Source of the DNA: Epiperipatus broadwayi
Lineage: Eukaryota; Onychophora; Udeonychophora; Euonychophora; Peripatidae
DNA length: 64,000 nucleotides
NCBI GenBank assembly: GCA_028023455.1
Contig: JAQFVV010006231.1
Coordinates: 3,181,478 to 3,245,477 of the forward strand
Reading direction: 5' to 3'
Part shown: in pieces, positions 51,601-63,600 of the stretch
Layout: each line of letters begins with the position of its first letter
How positions within the stretch are numbered: position 1 is the first letter of the stretch
The notes under the pieces: generated by a model
The model's input: the letters and a program-made list of their open reading frames with translations, nothing else
What the model was told of the DNA's origin: nothing
Databases searched by the model: none
Program-made: the position numbers and the translations under genes

Positions 51601-54600
51601 GGTCTGCAGATAACAGGGGTCGCACTACCTTGTAGCTCTATATTTATAGGCGTTGTAATAATTTTTCCCTCATCACTTTTAAATAACTCACTATATTTAT
51701 TTCTCATTTCTTGCTCAATAGCAACTTTATTTATCACACATATCTCTATTCCCAAAGCATCGAACCATTCCCTACCTATAATAGGATTTAGACCACCTTG
51801 TACTATATATAACGGTAGTGTTCTAACCTTACTATTTAATTCAATATGAGCCATCACCTTCCCTAATATTTTCATACTATTTCCGCTAGCATCTTTTGCT
51901 CTTAAACTTGTCTTCATTAATAAAGGAGGATTTTTTCGATTTTGCACTACTTTCTCCCAGTCTTCAAGTGTCATAATTGACACGCCTGCTCCGCTGTCAA
52001 TTTCCATTTTTACTGGTATCTTTAATAAATTAACTGTCAGCATAAACTGATTTCCATATCCAATCTGTGTATTGTAAATATCACACTTTTTTTTATTTTC
52101 GACTTTATAAGTTGGCGAGCTGCCATGATCTTTTTCTCCTTTATTTCGACATACTTTCTGCAAATGTCCAACTTTACCACAGGTCCTACAATGCTCCTTA
52201 TTATATTTACACTTACGAGCCATGTGGCCTTTTTTTCCACAGCAATAACACTATCTCATATGTTTTGCACTTAATAGGTTGGGACTTATTTTCAGTTTTC
52301 CGAATATACGCATTACCATCATTTTTGTGGGTAAAATTTCTAAATTCTTCCGATTGGTCGAGTACTATTTCGTGGGCTACTCCCATTTTGGTTGCTTCGT
52401 CATACGTCAACTCTCTTGAGGCCAGTAACTGCTGCCTAAGCCTATCGTCTGACATGCCTCAAAGTAATTGCTCAAGCAGATTATCCTCTAAGGCATTGCC
52501 ATAACTGCAACTTTTAGCAAGTTCTCTTAGAGCTTGATCATAATCTCGTATACGCTCTCCCTTGTTTTGCTTTCGGTTTCTGAAGTGTAGTCTTGCGACA
52601 TGCTTCGAAGGCTGGGGACTGAAAAAATTATTTAATTTCCCCGTAACTACATTGTATGGCAAATTTTCTGGCTCTTCGTGATCACAGAGTCTATTTGCTA
52701 TTTCGATTACTTGTTGCCCGGCATAACACAATAATGTGGCAACTTTAATGGGGTCACTTGTCGTGCCATTAATCAAAAACAGTTTCTCGATTCTCTTAAG
52801 GTAAATTGGCCAATCAAAAGGGTTATTAATGTTGAACTCGTTAATTGTTACCTGAGGCACTGATGTCATCATTTTCTATTTTGCTTTTTTAAAAAAAAAA
52901 AAAAAAAAATTCTATTTCACTACGAGATAACTATTAAACACGATTACTGTGACAAATTTCTATTAATACACTTACCAAAACAAATTAATGTTAATACGCT
53001 TACTAAAACAAATTAATACACTTACTAAAACAATTTTTCTGACTACTAATTCGATATTCACCCTGACTTCAATTCTCAATTTCCTTGTAGCTTTCTCTAC
53101 ATTATACAATTCAATTCAAATCCACTACTATTTCTAAATTGCACCAGATTTTTCTACTGGAACATATCCTGTCGATTAACTGTGCCACTTTTCTGCTGTG
53201 TACAGCCACTCACTTGGCTTAACAATCAGGTAAATAGACAGCAGAAACCAAATGATTAAACAAATAGTTTAATAGAATTATCAGTCGGAATAATATTACA
53301 TATATAGTTATAAGACAATTAAGTTTAACTTATGAACACTGGCCATGAAGGCATATGAAAAACATAATATAGACCGGTGTGGCCTGCAAAGTTCCTAGGT
53401 CCACTTTTTAACCTTCAGTGGTAGAATTCACTGGGTTTGTTCTGTTGCTAAGTTAAAACTCTTGATCTTCGTGTGCATTCAATGAGTTCCCCACTACAAG
53501 TGCTGGTTAGTTATTTTTTGTTCTTTCTTTTTTCTTGTTAAGGAATGTTTTAGAAACCAATTAATTCTCCTATTGTCTACTTTTAGTAATCAGCACTTTT
53601 AATCTAGCTGCTTAATTAGTTTCTAATCTGAAGTGCTTATCTTTAATAGTGTACCAAATTTAATTACAAAATTCCTGTCTATTTCATCTAATAAAATTTA
53701 TTTTAATAAAACATTAATTATTATATACGTATAAGTTATTTTAACAAAACTTATTAAAATTTATTACCGTAATAGTTGATAATTATCTACATACTCTTGT
53801 AGAATTTATTTTATTAAATTATATATATATTCACTTCATTATTTTTATTTTCTAAATTTTTTACAGCAATTATTATTATGATGATTAAAGTAAATCAAGA
53901 GGAAGAAAAATAATAGACAAGTTTTCTTTATGAGTCAAATAAGGAAGATTTTATACTATCTAATTATAGGCATACTGATGTTATAAAAAAAAAAAAATAA
54001 TAATAATCTCTAAGTATATCAGTTTAGATGTTGGATTCTCTTCTAATTCATTTAATAGTTAATCTCATTATTAGCTAAATGATAAGCATTATAATAGATC
54101 CGTAATAAAAAACATTATTAGAAACAAGAAGAATTAAGATAATACTAACAGAAAATATTTATATAAGAAGTTGATTTATTGACTATCTTTTATTTACTTC
54201 CCATATGATCTTTTTTTTTTTTTTTTGAAAAATCATACTTTTATTATCATTACAGATAGAATTATTTTTTAAAAAGATTGAAGAAATAAAAAATAAAATG
54301 TATTCATTAATTTTATATAAAATCAAATATCAAACAAAAAAAAAAGCTTTGCCACTAAAATATATAAATAGATCAATTTTTTAGTTAGGCTCCAATCTTC
54401 TCCATGTGAAAAAGTAACATTAAGATAAATAAACTATCAGATTATTAATGATTAAAGATATTATTAAGTATTATAGAGGAAAAAATAGAATAATTTTTGA
54501 ATGTATATTTTTAATGATATTGATTTTTTATTTTTAGTCCAACTGAATTTCCAACAGAGTATGATTTAGATCGTCTTGGCATTAAGTCATCTTCCAAACT

Positions 54601-57600
54601 CTGGATTGGTAAAGATTATGCAAATTTCATTTACAAAGATTTTGCTCAAGTTGATAATCCCTATATTGGTAAGTGATATTTCATATAAAATCACTACAAT
54701 TCTTTGTTTAACGATCTGATAATGTTCCACAAAACATCACATGATTACTATTTCTTATAATGTTCCACATGTAACTGATGGAGATGAACAGGGTTAATTT
54801 TTACTTTTAACAAATAGCAATAATCTTTTTTTTTTTTTTTATAAAACTAATATTCTAATAATATAAACTTGAATATGTTATAAACTTGTAAACTAGTTAA
54901 AATATTCTAATTCTGTGTTTTTTTGATAATAAGCTAAATCTTTTTATTTAGGTATACTTTGATCTAAAAAATATTTTGAATTCAAAAACAGATAAAAATA
55001 CAGTTGTTGTAATTTTTTTTATATGTACATAGAATGAAATAGAATATTAATTACTTAACTGGTTTTAAAATGGCATTGGACCTATAGCTAGGGGGGGGCA
55101 GGGCATGTATATTATGATTTAGTTGCCATTCAGTTATGTAATTTATTAGCATATTTGTTTAAAAAATATTATTTAGTATATTTTTATTGTATATATATAT
55201 TCAAAAGCAAAATATATAGATATAAACATTATTTCTGCTTACAAATAAAAAACAATAAATAACTTAAAATGAAAAAAAAAAAAGTATTATTGTGAAATAA
55301 AATGTAAATAAGATTACACATAGTTGAAAAAATTTCTTGAAAACTTATTTTTTTAAAAGCATATGACAGATTTTTTTTCCTACTAATTATAACTGTTTAA
55401 AACTAAAATATAGAAGCTTTGCATATAAAAGTAACAGAATCTTGACTAGTAGAAGCAAACTAAATATTACCTGCTGAAACTGCAGGAACAAAATGTGGCT
55501 GAAAGCACTACTCTGCAGAAAGTCTTTAAAGCCTAAGAATTTAATGAATAGAGTAAATTGTTTTACTTTATTGAATATACTTTTTTTAAAAAAAGATGTG
55601 GATTAGAATAAATAATTGTTAGGAAATTTCTATAAGTAGATAATATTAAACATTCTTATCTAAAAAGCAAAAACAAATATAGAAAAATATGTAAAACAAG
55701 TATAAAATTTACAGAGTTTATTATGAATTGTCATTAAATAAATTTTAAGAAATTAAATGGAATTTCTAATTCTATTATTCTTATTATGCATAAAAAATTG
55801 TTATCCTCATTATACATTTTGTTTATTATAATTATTGTTTGTATTATTAGTAAATTATTAGATAAGTTTTAAAAAAACTTTAAATTCCTTCTATTACCCT
55901 ATATCCCTGCAAGTTTTCAGTCTTTTAAGTAAAAGTCCAATTGATGTTCTGTGAAATTTAGGTGGGCTATATTATTTTTGATTAAGGGCAGGGGATATGG
56001 TATTCCCTAGTTGTGGTAGTTCCAGGGATATTTTGAATAATTAACTATAAATGCATTAACCTTGAGATTTGTGATTTTAGTAAAAAAAAAAAAAAAAATT
56101 AAGAAGAAATACTTTTTTGGTAAAAACATTGCATAAAAATTTTATTACTAAACCTTGTACATTTGTAAGTATAAAAATAAATAAAATATCTACTGTTTAA
56201 AAAACACAAATTATTGTGCAAAAATAAATATTTTTATCTTGAAATAATTATGACATGTATTTTTTGAAAACTTGTATAAAAATAATTTATTAGTTAAGTG
56301 ATGTTTGCCCGCAATTTGAGAAATATTGGTCAACGCTAATGTAAGTGCATTTTAAAGATGATCATTTATTAAACTACTTTTGTTTTTTGACTTTATCAAT
56401 TTCATCAAAGAAAAAAATTGCTCACATGTATATGCACTCTCAAACAATGATAATATATAGCACATTTGTTGCACTATTTACAAATACTTAGTTTGAGAAG
56501 TGTATTTTTTTGTAAAATTCTAAAAGTGTATTATCTTTGAATGCGTCTTTAAGACATGAATTTAATGGGTTGTTCTATCATTTCTATTTATAATTCTTTA
56601 AATAGGGTTTCTATTTCACTTGCAAATGGAGCAGTGAATATTTGGTTGTTTTACAATAGTGTGTTGAAACCGCTGGAGGGCGGGCTCGGTTTGTAAACAA
56701 AGATAAATATAATGTTGCCGGGGCCGGGTTTCTTTTCTTTTTTTTTTTTTTTTTTTGTTGGCTTTGGTTTTTTTTTTTTTTGTTTATCACATTTATAAAA
56801 GTAATATCAAATCAAATTTTTTGTTTAAACATGACCAAAACAACAAAAAAATAAACAAATGCATAAACAAAAAAATTACAAATAAATGAATTTACAAAAA
56901 AAAAGTACTTAATTTTTTTGGCTTTTGATTCTTTTTTTCATTATTTATATTTTCAAAGGGGACGGGTTTTTTTTTTTTTTTTTTACCATCTACTTATTTT
57001 ATTTTATTTTTTTTTTGATTGTTGTTGTTTATCACATTTAAAATAAAAGTATGGCGGCTATCAAATCTATTTTGGCTACCCCAAACAACAAAAAAAATCA
57101 AAACCAAAAAAAACTGATCGATTAAAACCAATGATTTTTAAAAAGTAGTTAACTGATTTTTTGTTTGTTTTGATTTCATTTTCATTAAACCCTTTACTAT
57201 TTTCGGTTCGGTATTGTACGACAAACAAAAAATCAGCCGATTCAACTACTTCTTCTTCTTTCTTTTTTTTTTCCAGTTTGTTTTGTTTTTATTTTGATAA
57301 ATAAATCTATTGTCCATTTAACGGTAACATTTTCAAGCCAAAGTCCAACTTTGGGAGAGGGGGGAAGGGTGTTTGCAATTGCTAACAGAACGGAACGCCA
57401 ACAACTTGAAGATTGACCAAGTTTTTACGGTAATTCCCCCTTAAAAAACATCAATCTATACGGCAATTAAAAGCAACTTTTTGGGCTCTTCAGGCAAAAA
57501 ATAAAATAAAATAAAAAACACAGCAGGCATGCAGCTTCAAGCTGTTTTGTTTGATAAACCGCCGGTTCCAGCAGTCAGAGAAGAATCCTTGTTCTTTCTT

Positions 57601-60600
57601 TGACATTCGGCAAAACAAGTTGTCCTATTTTTTCAGCTATTCGATTAATCAGCTCGCAGTTGTTGTTGCACGAAATGTGACTTAGAGCGTGATTTGATGG
57701 GAAATGCACTTTTAACTACACTTGGCCCCTTTTTTCAGCAGGAAATGGGGGCTAGGGAAGTATGAGACTCTGCTGATAATTGTTAGTAGACCTTCCTAAA
57801 ACATGCGAGATAGAGGGGGAGGTGGTCTTAATGAATATTAAAATAGTTTCGACAATCGTAATTCCAGCCACCCTCAGACAATACTGTAAACAAAAGTGAA
57901 ATATGATCGCTAGTCCGAAATGCTTAGCCTGAATCTGAGCTGTAAGCTGACACAATAGCTTCTGCGGCAAGATTGGCTAAATGTTCATGTTTATGTGCAT
58001 TAGCATAGAAATAAGCACAATCAGCTGGTACCCTCCCCCATATCAACGGACTATTTCTAGGCTTACGCCTTAGAAATAGAACGTTCGATAGCAGCAGAGG
58101 TGGCCACCTAATCGGCATATTTCTGAGCACTAGCATAGAAATAATGCCCTCCGGTGGTTTCAACACGCTATTGTAAAACAACTGAATATTTTAATTTGTC
58201 CTTTTTTTACAACATAATCAGAAATCTTTTTCTCAAATTCCGAAAATTTTCTATTTTATCCACATATTTTTATAACACATTATTGATCTGATAATCAACA
58301 AGATATAACATGACCTTCACATAGCTATTCTTTAGCATTTTTTTTCTTACTATTTTTATGCCATCTAGTGTAAACTTTAGTAATTAATAGATTCAAGATA
58401 GTAATGCTTAATAAATCCTTATCCAATACTAGTTTATAGCTTATGGATTTCATCAGTGAAGAGCTTTTTGGATATCTTTTGAAAAAATCCCTTGCATCTT
58501 TTAGATCTAATACACTGTTCCTCAAGAAACCTTTTTTAATATATTCCACCATTTTTAAACATTAAGAAAAGATTATTTAATGTTAATTTCTTTACACTTG
58601 CTGAGCATACATTTGACCATTAAAGCCAGAAGTATATCATTCGTAAACCACAAGGTGTGTCGTGGTATTTATGTTATCAAGCTACCAGTTCAAATTGAAA
58701 AATGTAATTTTTTCAATTCAAGCCAATTTGCTTATATAGTTATATAGATTTCAAACCATTGCAAGTTTCTATATATTATAAAGAAAATTAAATTCAAATA
58801 AATTACATGTATAGTATTTTAATTTTATATTAATGATTTTTTAAATCAAGGAATGTTAGGGGGAGAGGATACAAAAAAATTGATGCAAGAGACTTAAGAC
58901 TGGAAAGTACTATAATTGCTTATTTGAATATTTAAATATATTTCTGTAATCAATATTTTAATAAGAAATATTTTATTGGTATTTTAATCTTATTTAATAA
59001 TTAACTTTATAAAACTATTTTAGATTTGATTGACCGAACAGTGATGCCCCGCATGCCTTGGCATGACATTGCTGCGGCTGTGTATGGAAAAGCTGCGAGA
59101 GATCTAGCGAGGCATTTCATCCAGCGATGGAATTACACAAAAGTATAAATGTTGCATTTATTTTATTTAATAATTATTGTAATAAAACATGAAATATATG
59201 TGAAAATAATGTGTAATAGAAACGAATTATAAAGATTGTAGGTGAAAGGTTAAAAATTATGAGAACATAATAGTTCTTTGTACAACTTATGATTCTTTTT
59301 GCTGCTCTTATCTTTATAAAGTCGTTATCTTGTGTTAAGATTTGTAGAAGTCCCTCTTGTGGTAAAATTAAGCACTCAAGGCACATAGTATTAAGGTTAA
59401 AGCCTTATATGTATTTATGTGCTACCCATGCGCTTAATAAGAATTAATATTTACAAAAATAATTATTATTATTTTATATATATATAAAAAGCTCTTAGTG
59501 GAATTTATTTTTATATATGATTTTTTTTTTGATAAATTGAAAAAAATATGTAAATATTAAAATGTTACATTTTCATTTACCATTGTCAAACTCCTTCCAC
59601 TCACAACTTTGATGCCATCTATTTCAGATAAATACACTAATGATTATTACTAATCATTTTCAAAACTAGAGATTATCTCTAGCGCAGATATAAACTTTAA
59701 ACCTCAGTTAACGATTAATATATCTGATTTTTAAAATTTACACACACTGAGGTTTAAAGTTTATATCTGTGCTAGAGATAATCTCTAGTTTCGAAAATGA
59801 TTAGTAATAATCATTAGTGTATTTATCTGAAATGGATGGCATCAAAGTTGTGAGTGGAGGGAGTTTGACAATGGTAAATGAAAATGTAGCAATTTATTCT
59901 AATAAATACTTTGCATATAATAGAGATGTATATGAGAGATGGTAACCTGGGCCAACTGATGAGTGCTGGTTCAGCACAAAATGCATCTTGGGGGGTCATT
60001 TTTCTTTTATTATATCTTTATTTATATGAATTTGAAAAGAATTGGGGAAGTGTGGAGGTGTTTATTATATCTATAAATATTAAAACCGTAATGGGAATTT
60101 TCACATATTTATCTAGAAATATTTCAGTTAAAGTCTAACAAAGCAAATAACTAACTAAAGTTGATTCTCTAAGCAGAAATTATGTTATGTAAAAGTAGTA
60201 TTATCCATGTGACTCACCTTTAAACCAAAATTAGTTACATAAAAATTACTATTTCTAGATAATACGACTCCATTTTGCAATGCCGGTTTTTAATTAGTTA
60301 GGCACTTTATAGTTGAAATATTTCTAAATAAATATACACTAATTCCTATTATAATTTAATATTTATATGTGTAAAGATCATGAAGCCAGTCAACACTTAG
60401 ATATACAGAGCTAACATTTAGTTTTAAAAAAACATTTTAATTATATATTTAGAGAATCACGTAGAAATAATATATATTCTATGATCATAATCTTATCACA
60501 GAACCTTCTCATTCAAATGCATTTTTCAGAGTTATTTTCAGGTAGATTCATAATAAATTATTTTAATAAACATGCAAATACAATTTTACTTTTCATTATC

Positions 60601-63600
60601 AATATATCCATTCATTCAATCTGATAAAAGAAGAATTTCTTCTTCATCTGACCTCCAACTGCATATATTGTAAATAAATTAACATTGATATTCAAATAGG
60701 CAGAAACTCATTATTAATGGTGATCTTAATTCCCAAATTAATCAAGCCTGCTTAACATTTTATATATTATTTTAAATTAAATGTTACTAATTTCAACAGC
60801 ATATAAATAACTTACTACTGCTTAAATATATGACTTTCATTCAACTAAAATGTTTTGAGTTGATTATAATTCTAAATGTTACATATTTAAGCAGTAATAA
60901 AAGTTATTTAAATACTAATGATAATAAAATTACATGATCGCTTTATTCAGAGTTGCATTACTTATTGCCAGTTATTCAAAAAGATGTTTGCAAACATTTT
61001 CAAATACTTGATAAATGCATGAAATTTGAATTGATTTTATAAATTATACATCTAAATATAAAAACCAGAATTATTTTTTCATCACAATAACAACTTGTTA
61101 GAATGTAAATCTGTTTTCTGCATTTGGTATCTTACACTATGTCATCATTCACTGCAATTGTGTTCAAATCATCTTTTATTTAAAAGAATCCTCCATTGAT
61201 TAAACTTCCAATGTTTATGCCTTTATAGTAAAGTACATATTTCTTTTTCAAATCAATTTTCTCATCATGTTTTCTTTTAATTTCACAAAACCCAACCATA
61301 TTCTAACTAATTTAATATCTCTTTTTTCAATTCATACAATCTTTCTTTACTTAAAAGAATTTATATGACAATTACAAATAGATAAATAAAAGCACATTTT
61401 GGAATGATAACTCACATATATAATAAGAGATTCTTAACAGTCTTTGCCTTTGATTCCAATCACTGTTTTGGCTAATGGCTTTCAACCTTGCAACAAGGCT
61501 GACAACAGTAATTCATTTTATCTGTTACGATTGTAACTATAAAAGAACGTCAGCATTGACACTCTTACAGATATTCATTCTGCCTGCAGCCAATGGTTTT
61601 GAATTATATCTGAAACAAAAGATAATAGCTGATTTTTTTTTAGTTCTAAAAGTTAGTAAATTGCCACATTAGCTGTTTGATGTTAGTGGGTAGGTCTCCA
61701 TGTTTATTTACCATATGAATCATCAAATAATAGTAACAATTGCAATGACAATTATAAATGGAGTGAACATTAAAAATTTCCTCTAATCAGTTCTTTTAAT
61801 GCTTTAAAGAGGAACCAAAAGTTTCATTCAGTTAATAAAAAAATTATTTTGCAGTCATCATTTAATTATACCCATTACAAGAAACTTTATTCATTAAACA
61901 TCACATAATCCCTACTAGATAGGGATTTTATGCACTGGCATCCATTGATTACTCTGGCTTGCACTGGTGGTGCTACTGTATGGAGAGTTTTGCCTGTTTT
62001 AAGCTTTACTCATAAAACAAAAATCTATTATTCAAAGAGCATTAATGCCATATAAAAGACTGTCTCTATCCTATTTAGAAAATAAAGAACACTTGTTAGC
62101 ATTATTTTTAAAAGACTAAATATTATGAGAAAAAGGAAAGACCATATTTCCGTCTTGATAAATAATACTGGTATGTTGAGAGAATTAAATAAATTTACTT
62201 GTCTGATTGATTACTCGGTTCATGTATATCTGAAATATTGGTAGTATTTAATTTAACTTATTTACGAATTTTTATTTTATGACTGAAAAAAACAAGTCAG
62301 TTATTTTTTAGATCTTTTTGACAAAAAAAGTCATTTAAAATCTAGAGTAGTTTATTTTGTATTGATTTACAAAACTTTTTCCAACTTGTTTGTGAAAGCT
62401 TTTCATAAATTGTGGCATCTTGTTTTTTAATAATAAAAAAATGTGATTAATAATGCATATTTGATAAGTTATAAATTTAAAATATAATGAATCTAAAAAA
62501 ATAATCCTTTGGGTTTTTTTGTTATTTCTGAAAACTTTTTTCTTTGTGAAGTATTATCAACTTATCCTTCTTTATGCCTTGATAAAATTATATAAAATTA
62601 AACAAATCCATCTTGTCTTTTAAATAAATCTTACATTAAGATTTGTAGACGTCCCTACTATCGTTTTTCAAGCACCTGGTCTTAACGTTATAGCCTTAAT
62701 ATACTGTACATTACTTTCTTATTACTGGTATAATGCTTATTGTATTAAAATTAATTAATCTTACAGTTTCAATTGACCAGCAATCTTCATAGAAAACTGT
62801 TTCCACAGCAATGAGAACGTTTACATTATTTTTTTTATGGTTGATTTATTCTGGTCTGTTTAAGTACGACCAAGTAATAATACTTAATAGTTGTTGGAGC
62901 CCTGAGAATCTAATGCAGTGATAGAAAGGAAAACCCTGGATCTCAAGATATATGAGTTATAGACCAGGTCTAACTTTACAGCACATAATCTTCTTATAAA
63001 CTCTTAAGTAATAAACCATTTTATTATTTTTTTATTGATGATGATGATGGACATATTTATCTTTATGTATAAGTACATTTACATGTAGGTACACATGTGC
63101 ATGTTAATATATATAGTTTTTGTATTATTAATAATGTTTATGTTTTATATTTTAGCGCAAAAAAGCCAAGCATTTGGATGAGTATATCTATTTATTACCC
63201 AAGTCTTATAAATACATGGATTTAGATCCAGCAATTACTGAAAATGCAACTTCTGCTACCTGTCAGGTATTTCATTTTTAATTTTATATCTGTTTTTAAA
63301 AAATAAATCAAATAAAAAGCAAACTAACATATTTTAAAAGTATTTGATGGATTTAATATTCAAATAACAAAATCAGATTTCAGAAACTTCTGGAGAGTAA
63401 AATGACTGGTAGATGCACTTGAAACATTTTAAGTAAAATAAAATAATACACACACACACAAATCAAATGATTAGTTGCTTAAGAAGTCATGTGATATTTG
63501 AACATCAAATACTTTATCTGATTTTCATTTTCTGACTTTGTAATGTAGGAATTAAATTTTATGGAATTTGCAAGTGATACATACACATCTGATGCCCCCC

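Larger units (their letters stand above)
48387..53787 (-). mobile_element. Ty3/gypsy LTR retrotransposon, full-length but disrupted
   Basis: The element (48397-53777, about 5.38 kb) is flanked by the 10-bp duplication GATAATTATC at 48387-48396 and 53778-53787, itself a palindrome. Two LTRs of about 581-584 bp enclose a minus-strand gag, protease, RT, RNase H and integrase. Integrase after RNase H places it in Ty3/gypsy, and its wording is closest to Mag-type elements (my judgement). Coding lesions: an in-frame TGA in gag, frame changes near 52245, 50925 and 50664, and stops near 49574 and in the distal pol. It is richer in G+C than the host intron and its LTRs are still very similar, so it is fairly young. 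There is no envelope gene. Confidence 0.93.
42233..54537 (+). other. PLD intron (12.3 kb) with foldbacks, LINE tail and Ty3/gypsy element
   Basis: A SINE-like GGTCATGTGATG copy lies near 42544. A G homopolymer run of about 13 (43557-43569) precedes the foldbacks. 45880-47490 holds nothing recognisable except A+T-rich sequence. 53788-54537 is plain A+T-rich intron ending in the acceptor. Confidence 0.7.
54669..59023 (+). other. PLD intron with a DNA transposon
   Basis: Apart from the transposon at 56644-58182 and a hammerhead-family fossil near 58424, it is A+T-rich with long T and A runs (54826-54841, 56083-56098). No exon seen. Confidence 0.65.
59143..63155 (+). other. PLD intron with repeats
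   Basis: Contains the inverted repeat 59565-59891, the hammerhead motif 59949-59995, a CAGTCAACACTTAGATA fragment (60388-60405), a hammerhead-family tail fragment (61875-62003) and two AGATTTGTAGA-family copies. 60410-61860 shows nothing identifiable. Confidence 0.65.

Noticed and set aside
51457-51849. 130-codon plus-strand frame, and others at 52067-52504, 49046-49330 and 49949-50224
   Set aside because: Antisense shadows of the Ty3/gypsy pol and gag frames.
57752-58181. Two minus-strand frames inside the TIR transposon
   Set aside because: Short, no transposase motif, and one runs into the terminal inverted repeat; probably chance frames in a less A+T-rich segment.
58325-58552. 75-codon minus-strand frame
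   Set aside because: Overlaps the fossil hammerhead sequence and shows no domain; likely chance.
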